Source of the DNA: Humisphaera borealis | GTDB taxonomy: Bacteria; Planctomycetota; Phycisphaerae; Tepidisphaerales; Tepidisphaeraceae | Reading direction: 5' to 3' | Assembly (NCBI RefSeq): GCF_015169395.1 | Contig: NZ_CP063458.1 | Location: 4,774,001 to 4,838,000 of the forward strand | Length of the DNA: 64,000 bases | The notes under the pieces: model-generated | Database searches by the model: none | Seen by the model: the letters and a program-made list of their open reading frames with translations, nothing else | What the model was told of the DNA's origin: nothing | Part shown: positions 43,856 through 52,124 of the stretch, piece after piece | How positions within the stretch are numbered: the first letter of the stretch is position 1 | How the letters are laid out: every line of letters starts with the position of its first letter | Made by a program: the position numbers and the translations under genes

Positions 43856-44329
43856 ATGAGACGCGCGTGTGTCCTGATCGCCTGTGTCGTTGTTGTAGTT
43901 GCCGGTTGCGGCCCGGCCGAGCCCAAGCGCACCGCCGGCACGGCGAACCTGCCGCCGGATCAACTCGCGATCCTTCAGATGAAGCCGCACGGTGCCCTGA
44001 CCGTCTGGAAGGGCCAACCAGTCCACATCGAGAGCTTCTATATTGACGAAGGTCAGTATGCCGTTGCCGACGAGCAGGAGTTTTACGTACTGCCGGGCAA
44101 GCAGAAGTACACGATCGATTACGGTCCGTGCCTGCACGGCTGGTCCAAGGTCGAAGCGCCGTTCAATGCCGATACGAGCGTGTTCGAGGGGCCGTACGGG
44201 CGATTCGAGGCGACACTGTTGCCGGGTAAGTCTTACGTTGTTGTGGGGACCTCCAAACTAACGGGCAAAAACGCCGTCGAGACCGAGCACGGGTTCAAGG
44301 AAGTGGAGCCGTCGGTCAAACCGAAGTAG
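43856..44329 (+). CDS. Hypothetical lipoprotein
   Basis: From the ATG at 43856, behind AGAGGA, a short signal and lipobox (LIACVVVVVAGC) are followed by a beta-rich mature domain of about 140 residues (GALTVWKGQPVHIESFYIDE, KQKYTIDYGPCLHGWSKVEA, GRFEATLLPGKSYVVVG). No family was recognised. It probably sits on the outer face of a membrane. A dipeptidase gene starts 10 bp after the stop, so the two may be co-transcribed. Confidence 0.7.
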   Translation: MRRACVLIACVVVVVAGCGPAEPKRTAGTANLPPDQLAILQMKPHGALTVWKGQPVHIESFYIDEGQYAVADEQEFYVLPGKQKYTIDYGPCLHGWSKVEAPFNADTSVFEGPYGRFEATLLPGKSYVVVGTSKLTGKNAVETEHGFKEVEPSVKPK

Positions 44330-44338
44330 AACCCGTTA

Positions 44339-45349
44339 ATGCTGATTGTCGATGCCCACCTCGATCTGGCCTACAACGCCCTGCGCGGGCGCGACGTGCT
44401 CGCGCCGGCCGTCCACCAAACTCCCGACGAAGAAGGTATTCCATCCGTAGGCGTTCCCGACCTGCTGGCCGGCGGTGTGGGGCTGATCTGTGCGACGATT
44501 TTCGTTGCTCCATCGATCAACGGCAGTAAAGGCTACACCAACGCCGACGAGGCACGCAGCGGCGCGATCCCCCAACTGCATTGGTACCAGTCGGTGGAGC
44601 AACAGCGGCGACTGGCGTTCGTCCGTAACGCGACCGACGTCAAAGCCGTTGCCACGGTTGCCGGCCCTGCTGACCGGCCGTTACCCGCGATCCTTCTACT
44701 GGAGGGTGCCGACCCGCTGCGTTCGCCCGCCGACGTCGGCGAATGGTTCGCCGCCGGTCTGCGGATGGTCGGCCTTGCCTGGAAGCGCACGCGATACGCC
44801 GGCGGAACCGGCGTGCCGGGACCGCTTACGGCAGACGGCGTGGAACTCGTTCGCGAGCTCGATCGTTTCGGCATCATCCATGACACCTCGCACCTGGCAG
44901 AAGCGTCGTTCTGGCAGCTGCTCGATCTCTCGGCCGGACCGATCGTCGCGACCCATTCGAATTGCCGCTCGATGATCCCCACCGATCGGCAACTGTCGGA
45001 TGAGATGGTTCGTGCGATCGTTCAACGCGAAGGCGTGATCGGCATCAACTTCTTCGACAAGTTCCTGTTGCGCCCGGACGCCTACAAGACCCGCCGGGCG
45101 ACGCTCGCCGATGTCGTCGAGCACATGAAGCACATGTGCGATTTGGCCGGCGATGCAACGCACGTCGCGATCGGAACTGACATGGACGGCGGACTCGGAC
45201 GCGAAGAGATCCCGGAAGAGATCCGAACTTCGGCCGATCTACCCAAGCTGGCTGACGCGTTGTCGTCTGCCGGTTTCGGCGACGATGACGTCCGCCGCAT
45301 CATGGGATTGAACTGGCTGCGGTTCTTCGAACGGGCGATGCCGACGTAG
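44339..45349 (+). CDS. Membrane dipeptidase family (peptidase M19)
   Basis: M19 enzymes hydrolyse dipeptides with a two-metal (zinc) site. The metal ligands are visible as H-x-D in IVDAHLDLAYNALRG, in LEGADPLR, in IHDTSHLAEASFW, and in IVATHSNCRSM. The 336 residues match the family. No signal peptide is seen, so it is likely cytoplasmic. It may be co-transcribed with the lipoprotein gene that ends 10 bp before it. Confidence 0.93.
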   Translation: MLIVDAHLDLAYNALRGRDVLAPAVHQTPDEEGIPSVGVPDLLAGGVGLICATIFVAPSINGSKGYTNADEARSGAIPQLHWYQSVEQQRRLAFVRNATDVKAVATVAGPADRPLPAILLLEGADPLRSPADVGEWFAAGLRMVGLAWKRTRYAGGTGVPGPLTADGVELVRELDRFGIIHDTSHLAEASFWQLLDLSAGPIVATHSNCRSMIPTDRQLSDEMVRAIVQREGVIGINFFDKFLLRPDAYKTRRATLADVVEHMKHMCDLAGDATHVAIGTDMDGGLGREEIPEEIRTSADLPKLADALSSAGFGDDDVRRIMGLNWLRFFERAMPT

Positions 45350-45446
45350 TAGCAATCACCTCGTCGGGGTACCTTGGTTTCGGGGAGACTGCGTCGAACA
45401 TTGGACAGAATTGGGTCCGGAGCTCGTCTCCTTTACTTCTCATGCC

Positions 45447-46373
45447 ATGATTCTTTGCATCGGCACCACGCCAACTTTCCAGCGCACGCTCGTCTTCGAA
45501 CGCCTTACGCTTGATGACGTCAACCGCGCCATCACCTGCGACGACTACGCCAGCGGCAAGAGTATCAACGTCGCCCGAGTCGCCAGGTTGATCGGGGCGG
45601 AGGTCGTTGAGACAGGGTTTGTCGGCGGGATTCGCGGCGGTCAGCTTCGGGATAGCCTTTCGCAAGACGGCATTGTCCATGACTTTGTTGAAGCCGCGGT
45701 GCAGACCCGCCTTTGCACGACGGTGATCGACAAAGCCCGGGGTACGGTAACCGAACTGGTCGAGGAATCCGCCGCCGTCGAGCGGCCGGCGTGGGAGCGG
45801 TTACGCAGGAAGGTCGCGCATTGGATGAAGATGGCGAAAGTCTGTGTGCTGTCAGGCTCACTTCCGCCCGACGGCGACGAGGACTTTTACGCCGACGTCA
45901 TCGCGACAGCCCGGCGACAGGGCGTACTGACGATTCTTGATACGAGGGGAAGGCCGCTGCTGCGTGCGTTGCGCGAAGACGGCTTTATTGTGAAGCTGAA
46001 TCGGTCCGAACTGGCGACGACCGCGGGTAGAACCCTGCGGGGTGATGCCGGCCTCCGCCGGGCGATGCGCGAGGTCTGCCCGGTGGGCGGCCAGGTGATC
46101 GTGACGATGGGAGGCGAAGGTGCGATGGCGTGGGACGGAACTACATTCTGGCGCATTCCGGCACCGAAGGTGAAGGCGATCAACCCGATTGGTTCTGGCG
46201 ACAGTTTCGCAGCCGGACTGGCGGTCGCCCTGTCCCGAGGCCAGAAGCCGGAAAAGGCCTACGCCCTCGCCGCCGTCTGCGGCGCCGCCAACGCGATGCA
46301 CCCACGTGCCGGATATGTGGATCGGAAGGTCGTCACCCGGATTGCTGGTGGTGTCAGGATCAAGGCGATCTGA
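45447..46373 (+). CDS. PfkB-family sugar kinase (1-phosphofructokinase-like)
   Basis: The protein starts MILCIGTTPTFQRTLVFERL and ends with the PfkB ATP/anion-hole motif NPIGSGDSFAAGLAVALSRG. The opening resembles the 1-phosphofructokinase/hexose kinase branch. About 308 residues. It phosphorylates a sugar or sugar phosphate with ATP; the substrate cannot be fixed. I use the ATG at 45447, as the longer frame from 45411 has no ribosome binding site. Confidence 0.88.
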   Translation: MILCIGTTPTFQRTLVFERLTLDDVNRAITCDDYASGKSINVARVARLIGAEVVETGFVGGIRGGQLRDSLSQDGIVHDFVEAAVQTRLCTTVIDKARGTVTELVEESAAVERPAWERLRRKVAHWMKMAKVCVLSGSLPPDGDEDFYADVIATARRQGVLTILDTRGRPLLRALREDGFIVKLNRSELATTAGRTLRGDAGLRRAMREVCPVGGQVIVTMGGEGAMAWDGTTFWRIPAPKVKAINPIGSGDSFAAGLAVALSRGQKPEKAYALAAVCGAANAMHPRAGYVDRKVVTRIAGGVRIKAI

Positions 46374-46566
46374 ACCGCCGAGCACGATGACGCTTCGACG
46401 CGGGCGAGTTGTATGCATGGCCGCGAGTTAACGCGCCAAGGCCGCTGGTCGGGCTCGCCGACGGTTGTGTATCTTTCCGAAGTACGCGACAGTGCGATAG
46501 CGGAAGCGGTGTTCGCCACGAGTAAATGCGTGCCCTTGCCCCTGCCGCCCTGAATCGAGGTGTTTG

Positions 46567-47127
46567 ATGGGCGTCGAAATCGAAGCCAAGATGCGGATCG
46601 CCGACCTGGACGCTGTCCGGGCGAAGCTCAAGTCCGTCGGAGCGACTTTCGTCGGTCGGACGAATGAAGTGAACCGCTTTTACGATGCCCCCGACGCCCG
46701 CCTGAGCAGTGCCGACCGCGGCCTGCGCCTCCGGACGAACGCTAACGCCGACACCGGCGAAGCAACCCACGTCGTCACGATGAAGGGGCCGCGGCAGAAG
46801 GGGGCGTTCAAGACGCGAGAGGAGCTGGAGTTCACGGTTGACGATGTCGATGCCGTCGCCAACGTTTTCGCACATCTGGGCTATCCGCTGAATCTGTCCT
46901 TCGAAAAGCGGCGGGAAAGCTGGACGCTGGACGGCTGCAAGATCGAGCTGGACGAGATGCCGGTTTTCGGCACTTTTGTCGAGGTCGAAGCCGTGGACGA
47001 GGCAGCAATCGAGGCGATCCAAAAGAAGCTCGGCCTTGCCGGCGAGCCGAGCATCAGCGAGGGGTACGCCACAATGGTCGCGAAGCATCTGAAGACAACA
47101 GGCGGGCGGGAATTGCGCTTTTCGTAG
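46567..47127 (+). CDS. CYTH-domain protein (class IV adenylate cyclase / triphosphatase-like)
   Basis: CYTH enzymes bind triphosphates through acidic and basic residues in a tunnel. The N-terminal MGVEIEAKMRI contains the E-x-E-x-K motif, and RLRTNANADTGEATHVVTMKGP and an acidic strand FVEVEAVDE follow. The length of 186 residues fits CyaB-like proteins. Activity could be adenylate cyclase or a triphosphatase. Its TAG stop codon lies within the arm of an inverted repeat (47125-47142). Confidence 0.85.
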   Translation: MGVEIEAKMRIADLDAVRAKLKSVGATFVGRTNEVNRFYDAPDARLSSADRGLRLRTNANADTGEATHVVTMKGPRQKGAFKTREELEFTVDDVDAVANVFAHLGYPLNLSFEKRRESWTLDGCKIELDEMPVFGTFVEVEAVDEAAIEAIQKKLGLAGEPSISEGYATMVAKHLKTTGGRELRFS

Positions 47128-47210
47128 GGGCACACGGCGTGTGGCCGATCGTCGTCCACCGGCGATCGTTTTTCGTGAACGCGCCGTCGGGCACACGCCG
47201 TGTGCCCCTA
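47125..47210. repeat. Inverted repeat between convergent cyaB-like and HD genes
   Basis: A perfect 18-bp inverted repeat pairs TAGGGGCACACGGCGTGT (47125-47142) with ACACGCCGTGTGCCCCTA (47193-47210). The left arm carries the CYTH gene's stop (47125-47127) and the right arm the HD gene's stop (47208-47210). It could act as a two-way terminator, although no T-run follows. Confidence 0.9.
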
Positions 47211-48539
47211 CAGCGCGTCGCGAAACCCTGGCGCGACGTGCAATCGCCTGAACATCAACTGCTTTCCCAGCGCCAGCGACATAGGCGACACCTGTCCGAA
47301 CGGCAGCCGCTTGCCCTGCGACGTAATGACGAGGATCTCTTTCCCGTCCGAGACATTCCCCTTGGCTAGGTTCTGGTCATCATTCGCGACGGTCGGCTCG
47401 TATACCTCGTAGGGTGTATTGGCGATTTCGTCGAGGAAAAGATCGTAACGCGTGTCGCCGCCGGCGGATCGAACTGCATCCTCGGCCCGGGCGACGAACG
47501 CCTGCCGCTCGGCGGGGTCATCGATGTGGGTTAGGTCGATCGTCTTGTAGACGTCGCGGAACAGCAGCCCGCGGCAGAGTGACGCCAGCGCAGCATCCTT
47601 GCTGTCGGCCCAGACCTTGAAGCATTGGATGATCGAGACATCGTCAAGGTCGCGGAACTCGGGCATCGTCATCCGCTGGCCGGTCATCGCCTTGTACGCC
47701 ACGCTTTCTCGAACCGGCCAGTCGAGTTGCCCCTGGATAAGCAGCCGTTTGGCGCGGTGCAGTGCCAGTTTGACCATCCCCTCGGCGGCCCGGACGACCT
47801 TGTGAAAGTACACGTTGCGGTACATGTGATAACGCGCCTGGAGATACGCCTCGACCGCCGAAACGCCTTTCCAGGTGACGGCGAGCCGTCCACTCTCGGG
47901 GTCGACCGTCAGGGCGTGCAGCAGCCAGTTCAGGTCGTAGTCGCCGTAGCCACTGCCCGTCTGAAGGTTGTCGCGAAGGAGATAATCGAGCCGGTCGCCG
48001 TCGAGCTGGCTGGAAAGCAGGTCGGTGAAGAGGGTTCGGCCGTATTGAACGTCGCCGTCATTGGAAGCCTTGGTGGGTGCTTTCCCACGCAACAGGCCGA
48101 CGATCATCTCGGGCAGCATCTTGTCATGCTGAATGAGAATGCGATGGACGTCGCTCTCGGGGTCCAGAACCACGCGCTGGCCGAGCCGTTCGTGGTGGAC
48201 GCCGGTCACCCGCTCGAACACATGGCTGAACGGCCCGTGCCCCAGGTCGTGCAGTAAGGCGGCGGCAACGGTGACGATTTCATCGGCCGGGTCGATCCTG
48301 GTCACCAGCGACAACTGTCCGAGCATTTTGCGGACGGTTTCCATCACCCCCAGGCTGTGGCTGTAGCGGCTATGATCCGCGCCGGGGTAGGCCAGGCTCG
48401 CCATCCCCAGTTGCCGAATCCGCCGTAGCCGCTGAAATTCGGCCGCATTGAGCAGTCGAAACAGCAGCGCGTCCACCGGCCGATCGAGCCGGAAGGCGAT
48501 AACGTCATGCACGGGATCGCGGATGATCTTTTCACGCAT
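47208..48539 (-). CDS. HD-domain metal-dependent phosphohydrolase (dGTPase-like)
   Basis: The protein is 443 residues long with the HD motif in LLHDLGHGPFSHVFE, a preceding histidine in YPGADHSRYSHSLGV, and QLDGDRLDYLLRDNLQTG downstream, as in HD/PDEase and dNTP triphosphohydrolase relatives such as the YdhJ/dGTPase-like family. Metal-bound water would hydrolyse a phosphate ester or dNTP. The start is GTG/ATG at 48539, next to the divergent rsmH across an inverted repeat. Confidence 0.88.
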   Translation of the reverse strand: MREKIIRDPVHDVIAFRLDRPVDALLFRLLNAAEFQRLRRIRQLGMASLAYPGADHSRYSHSLGVMETVRKMLGQLSLVTRIDPADEIVTVAAALLHDLGHGPFSHVFERVTGVHHERLGQRVVLDPESDVHRILIQHDKMLPEMIVGLLRGKAPTKASNDGDVQYGRTLFTDLLSSQLDGDRLDYLLRDNLQTGSGYGDYDLNWLLHALTVDPESGRLAVTWKGVSAVEAYLQARYHMYRNVYFHKVVRAAEGMVKLALHRAKRLLIQGQLDWPVRESVAYKAMTGQRMTMPEFRDLDDVSIIQCFKVWADSKDAALASLCRGLLFRDVYKTIDLTHIDDPAERQAFVARAEDAVRSAGGDTRYDLFLDEIANTPYEVYEPTVANDDQNLAKGNVSDGKEILVITSQGKRLPFGQVSPMSLALGKQLMFRRLHVAPGFRDAL

Positions 48540-48594
48540 ACAGACCAGACTTTAGAGACGTCCTTCGCGGCACACAATCCGTACTCTCGCTTTT

Positions 48595-48691
48595 GTGGCA
48601 TGGGCAAGTACCCTTGCGCGTGTCTTTCATCGTCGTCGATCGGCACCCATGCGTTCTGCCGAACACGGGCATGAGTACATGTCCATGCCAC
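48595..48691. repeat. GGCATGGGC-type inverted repeat holding the rsmH start
   Basis: The left arm (48595-48623, GTGGCATGGGCAAGTACC...) matches the complement of the right arm (48661-48691) at roughly 24 of 29 positions. The same family recurs at 62212-62282. It lies between the divergent HD and rsmH genes and includes the ATG at 48685. Confidence 0.85.
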
Positions 48692-49632
48692 AAGACAGAA
48701 TCGCTCCAACCGTGACTTACGACCGCCTTCACATTCCCGTCCTGCTCGAACCCGTACTGACCGCGATCAACCCGCGGCCCGGTCAGACGATCGTCGATTG
48801 CACGACCGGCCTGGGTGGCCATGCCTCAGCGTTGCTGCGAAAGGTTTCGCCCGGCGGACGACTGATCGGCATCGACTTTGACCCGGCGAACCTCGAACTC
48901 GCCCGGCCGCGGCTGGAAGAAGTCCTGCGGGTCTCGCCCGGCGGTGCGTTCGAACTGTTCCAAAACAACTTCGCCGCGCTGCCGACTGTCCTGCGCCAGG
49001 CGGGCGTGGAGCATGTTGATGCAGTACTGGCTGATGTCGGCGTGGCCAGCACGCAGATCGACAATCCCGAGCGCGGATTTTCCTACCGTCACAAGGGGCC
49101 GCTCGACATGCGCATGGACCCGACACGCGGGCAGCCGGCGTCGGCACTGGTGAATCGGCTCAGCGAACGCGAATTGTCCCAGGCTTTTCTCGACCTCGGC
49201 GACGAGACCGATGCCCTGGCGATTGCCGCTGCGATCGTCGAGTATCGCAAGTCGCAGCCCATCGAGAACACCCAGCAGCTCACGGCGATCGTCTGTCGCG
49301 CCCGCGATTTCACCCTGCAACGCGCCGCCGGTGCCAAACTTCATCCCGCCGCCCGCACGTTCCAGGCCCTTCGCATTCTCGTCAATCGAGAGTTGGCGAA
49401 CCTCGATCGGCTTCTGGCCGTCCTACCGGATGTTCTGAGGCCCGGCGGTATCGCTGCGATCATAAGCTTTCACAGCGGCGAGGACCGCCGGGTGAAAGAT
49501 GCGTTTCGCGACGGACTTCGCGCGGGCATCTACCAGGACGCCAGCGACGACCCGATCATCGCCGACGAGGCCGAGCAACGATCCAACGCGCGTGCCCGGT
49601 CGGCAAAACTGCGCTGGGCACGACGGGCTTGA
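48685..49632 (+). CDS. rsmH: 16S rRNA m4C1402 methyltransferase RsmH
   Basis: RsmH methylates N4 of C1402 in the ribosomal P site with S-adenosylmethionine. Motifs: HIPVLLEPVL at the start, GQTIVDCTTGLGGHASALL (SAM binding), and later HKGPLDMRMDPTRGQPASAL and FHSGEDRRVKDAFRD. The 315 residues from the ATG at 48685 match typical size. That codon lies inside a dispersed inverted repeat; a farther start at 48595 reads through the same repeat. Often it opens the mra/dcw operon, but here a tRNA gene follows. Confidence 0.94.
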   Translation: MPQDRIAPTVTYDRLHIPVLLEPVLTAINPRPGQTIVDCTTGLGGHASALLRKVSPGGRLIGIDFDPANLELARPRLEEVLRVSPGGAFELFQNNFAALPTVLRQAGVEHVDAVLADVGVASTQIDNPERGFSYRHKGPLDMRMDPTRGQPASALVNRLSERELSQAFLDLGDETDALAIAAAIVEYRKSQPIENTQQLTAIVCRARDFTLQRAAGAKLHPAARTFQALRILVNRELANLDRLLAVLPDVLRPGGIAAIISFHSGEDRRVKDAFRDGLRAGIYQDASDDPIIADEAEQRSNARARSAKLRWARRA

Positions 49633-49724
49633 ATGGAGCGGGCCTGAACCGGATGTGCGGTGCATAGACCGGCGGCGTACACGGGCGTAAGACCTGACGA
49701 TTTCATCCTGACGACGGATCGCGA

Positions 49725-49730
49725 TATACT
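49725..49730 (+). promoter_or_regulatory. Promoter -10 (TATACT) of tRNA-Arg
   Basis: TATACT at 49725-49730 lies 17 bp after a weak -35 (TTCATC, 49702-49707), placing transcription start a few bases before the tRNA at 49741. Confidence 0.55.
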
Positions 49731-49740
49731 TACGCCATCG

Positions 49741-49814
49741 GCACCCGTAGCTCAGTTGGATAGAGCAGCGGATTTCTAATCCGCCGGTCACAGGTTCGAA
49801 TCCTGTCGGGTGCG
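49741..49814 (+). tRNA. tRNA-Arg (UCU)
   Basis: The acceptor stem GCACCCG (49741-49747) pairs fully with CGGGTGC (49807-49813). D-arm AGCTCAGTTGGATAGAGC, anticodon arm GCGGA-TTTCTAA-TCCGC (anticodon TCT) and T-arm ACAGG-TTCGAAT-CCTGT are all intact. The discriminator base is G at 49814. CCA is not encoded. Confidence 0.95.
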
Positions 49815-50136
49815 TTGGGTCCGGTATCTCGCCGGTAACCCTGCCCAATCTTCGCGCACCGGCAAGTTCCTGCAGCGGTTTCGAGCAACCATTCGGCACA
49901 TCTTCCGGGGCACGGCGAAATTGATGCAGTCTGGCTTCTGAGAAAGTTAAGCCATATCGCGGATTTTGCTGATGTACACCTTGGCGTTATCTGGGTAAGG
50001 GCTTCCCGTCGGTTACGGGCACGCCTCTTGCAATGACGTCCACGGGCGATGGGCTTGCCGCGGTTCGCGAGCGGTTGCTGTATTCCGCCGGTATCGTGTT
50101 CGCTGGTTCCGTTGCCAGTGCCTTGAGGGCGACTTC
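49815..50136. other. Intergenic gap between tRNA-Arg and htrA-like gene
   Basis: The 322-bp gap shows no gene. It has a small CCCGT-CGGTT-ACGGG hairpin near 50009-50023 and otherwise ordinary composition. No att-like repeat of the tRNA 3' end was seen. Confidence 0.4.
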
Positions 50137-51600
50137 ATGGGCCACGGGTACGGGCGCTATCTCAAACTTTCGCTGTTGTCGGTCGCCGGGCTCGGGTTTC
50201 TCGCGTCCTGTGCGGGGACGGCGTCTCCGCCTGCGATCACCTCGGGCCAGGTTAGGGCGGACAAGTCCGCCGGCGACACGGGCGAAGCCCGGCTGGCCGC
50301 CCTTCATGTCGACGACTCGTTCGACGCACCCCGTCTCGAAAAGCAGTTCGAAGTCGTCGCCCGAAAAGTTATCCCGTCCGTCGTCGCGATATCCGCGATC
50401 GAAACGCCGCTCGCGCTGGATGACATCCAGCACCCCGGCAGCACCAATCCCGAAAAGCTGAACGCCGCACTCGAAGCGCTCGACCGCACCGTGGGGACCG
50501 GCTTCGTCATCGACTCGGCCGGGTACATCGTCACCAACGAACATGTGATCGGCCATGCCGCCCAGATCTGGGTCACCACCGACGACCAGCGCGTCTATCC
50601 TGCCGTCGTCGTCGGTTCAGACCCGAGGTCGGACCTGGCCGTGCTGAAGATCGCCGCCACGCACCTGCCGCCGGTCACCTTGGCCACCGGCGAGACCCGC
50701 CGGGGCCAATGGACGATGGCGGTCGGCAACCCTTACGGCCTGGCCGGCGACGGGGAGATGTCGGTCAGCATCGGCGTGGTGTCGGCGGTCGGGCGATCGC
50801 TCCCCAAGCTCTCGGGCCGGGAAGACCGGCTGTATCAGGATCTCATCCAGACCACCGCCCAGATCAACCCCGGCAACTCCGGCGGGCCGCTGTTCGACCT
50901 GGCGGGTAATGTCATCGGCGTGAACTGCGCCGTCATCCTGCCGGTGAAGCAGGTCAACGGCATCGGCTTTGCGCTGCCGATGGGCCCGCGCGTGCGGTCG
51001 ATCATCGACCGCCTGAAATCGGGGCAGGAAGTGACCTACGGCTATCTCGGCGTTCGCACCAGCACGCCGACCGACAGCGAGTGCCGCGCCGCGGGGCTGC
51101 CAGGCCTGTGCGGAGCGCGGGTCGATTTCATCGAGCCCAACTCGCCCGCCGCCGACGCCGACCTGAAGGCCGGTGACATCATCGCGTCGCTCGGCGGATC
51201 GCCGGTCCGCGACAGCGAGCACTTCATTCGCTCGGTCGGCGACGCCGCGGTGGGCAAAGACGTGAGCGCGAAGGTCTACCGCGGGGGCAAGTCGGTAGCC
51301 GTCAAGCTCCGCCCGCGGCAGCGCGAGGTGGCGTCGGCCCCGGTGACGATCGAACGTCAGCGGTTTTTCTGGCGCGGCTTACAGCTTGGGCCCGCGGCCC
51401 GGGGTGGCGTGGCGGTTGTGTCGGTCGATGCCCAGAGCCCGCTCGCCGGGCAGGTGAAGAAGGGGGACGTACTCGAATCCCTCGCCGGCATCGCGTTGCG
51501 GCACCTTCCCGATGTGCTGGACGTCCTGTCCCAACATTCGGCCGCCGAGTGCGGCATCAAGGTATCCACGCCGGGGACGGTTGTGTCGGCTCGCGAATGA
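50137..51600 (+). CDS. HtrA/DegP-type serine protease with two PDZ domains
   Basis: The protein has a lipoprotein-like signal ending LASCAG, then a trypsin-like protease with His in YIVTNEHVIGHA, Asp in RSDLAVLKIAA and the catalytic Ser in NPGNSGGPLFDLAG. Two PDZ domains follow (YGYLGVRTSTPT onwards; VAVVSVDAQSPLAGQVKKGD). The 487 residues fit the DegP/DegQ group, which removes misfolded proteins outside the cytoplasm. The lipobox Cys suggests it is membrane anchored. Confidence 0.9.
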   Translation: MGHGYGRYLKLSLLSVAGLGFLASCAGTASPPAITSGQVRADKSAGDTGEARLAALHVDDSFDAPRLEKQFEVVARKVIPSVVAISAIETPLALDDIQHPGSTNPEKLNAALEALDRTVGTGFVIDSAGYIVTNEHVIGHAAQIWVTTDDQRVYPAVVVGSDPRSDLAVLKIAATHLPPVTLATGETRRGQWTMAVGNPYGLAGDGEMSVSIGVVSAVGRSLPKLSGREDRLYQDLIQTTAQINPGNSGGPLFDLAGNVIGVNCAVILPVKQVNGIGFALPMGPRVRSIIDRLKSGQEVTYGYLGVRTSTPTDSECRAAGLPGLCGARVDFIEPNSPAADADLKAGDIIASLGGSPVRDSEHFIRSVGDAAVGKDVSAKVYRGGKSVAVKLRPRQREVASAPVTIERQRFFWRGLQLGPAARGGVAVVSVDAQSPLAGQVKKGDVLESLAGIALRHLPDVLDVLSQHSAAECGIKVSTPGTVVSARE

Positions 51601-51629
51601 CGGCTGCGCTTGTCGTCTCGAAGCCGAAA

Positions 51630-52032
51630 ATTCACCACGAAGGGCACGAAGAGCCACGAAGAAAACAGAAAGTTGTCATATCAGGTTTTCGTGAAGCGTT
51701 GCCGCACCTCCGTGCGATGAAAGCGACTCCGGTGCCACGGGTCGGCGGTACTCCGCAGACCCGTGCTTTCGCGCGTGCCGGGCCAAGACACGGGTCTCCG
51801 GAGTACCGGCGACCCGTGGCACCAATTGGCGAACCAATTTCAGAACGACCACGCCGAAGGATCTGGTATCCGGTCCGACAAGTATTCGACCAGACACGGG
51901 TGTTCGCGTGCTCTTCAACGACCTTGCCATGACTCCCAGTTTTACGAGGTCCTTCGGCGTACCTCACGATGACAGTTTTCTCGCTTCTTCGTGGCTCTTC
52001 GTGACATTCGTGCCTTCGTGGTGAATCTTCAA
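51630..52032. repeat. Nested inverted repeats: CACGAAG arms around a GGTGCCACGGGTC element
   Basis: The outer arms are CACGAAG-type: TTCACCACGAAGGGCACGAA at about 51630-51677 and its complement at about 51968-52032. Inside is an inverted repeat with arms at 51731-51766 and 51788-51823 (GGTGCCACGGGTCGGCGGTA and complement). The inner element recurs at 62277-62364. This 524-bp region between htrA and alaS holds no other gene. Confidence 0.85.
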
Positions 52033-52124
52033 CGCGTGGCGAGCCGCCCCCACCTTGTCCGCCCCCGCATGTTCGTGAATAATCCGGGACTCGATTTGTC
52101 TTTTCCCGGTTTTTACGAGCCAAC

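Noticed and set aside
49741-50136. tRNA-Arg as integration site of a mobile island
   Set aside because: No direct repeat of the tRNA end, integrase or foreign-looking genes follow.
51361-52040. Extra ORFs in the repeat region between htrA and alaS
   Set aside because: They run across inverted repeats and lack ribosome binding sites.
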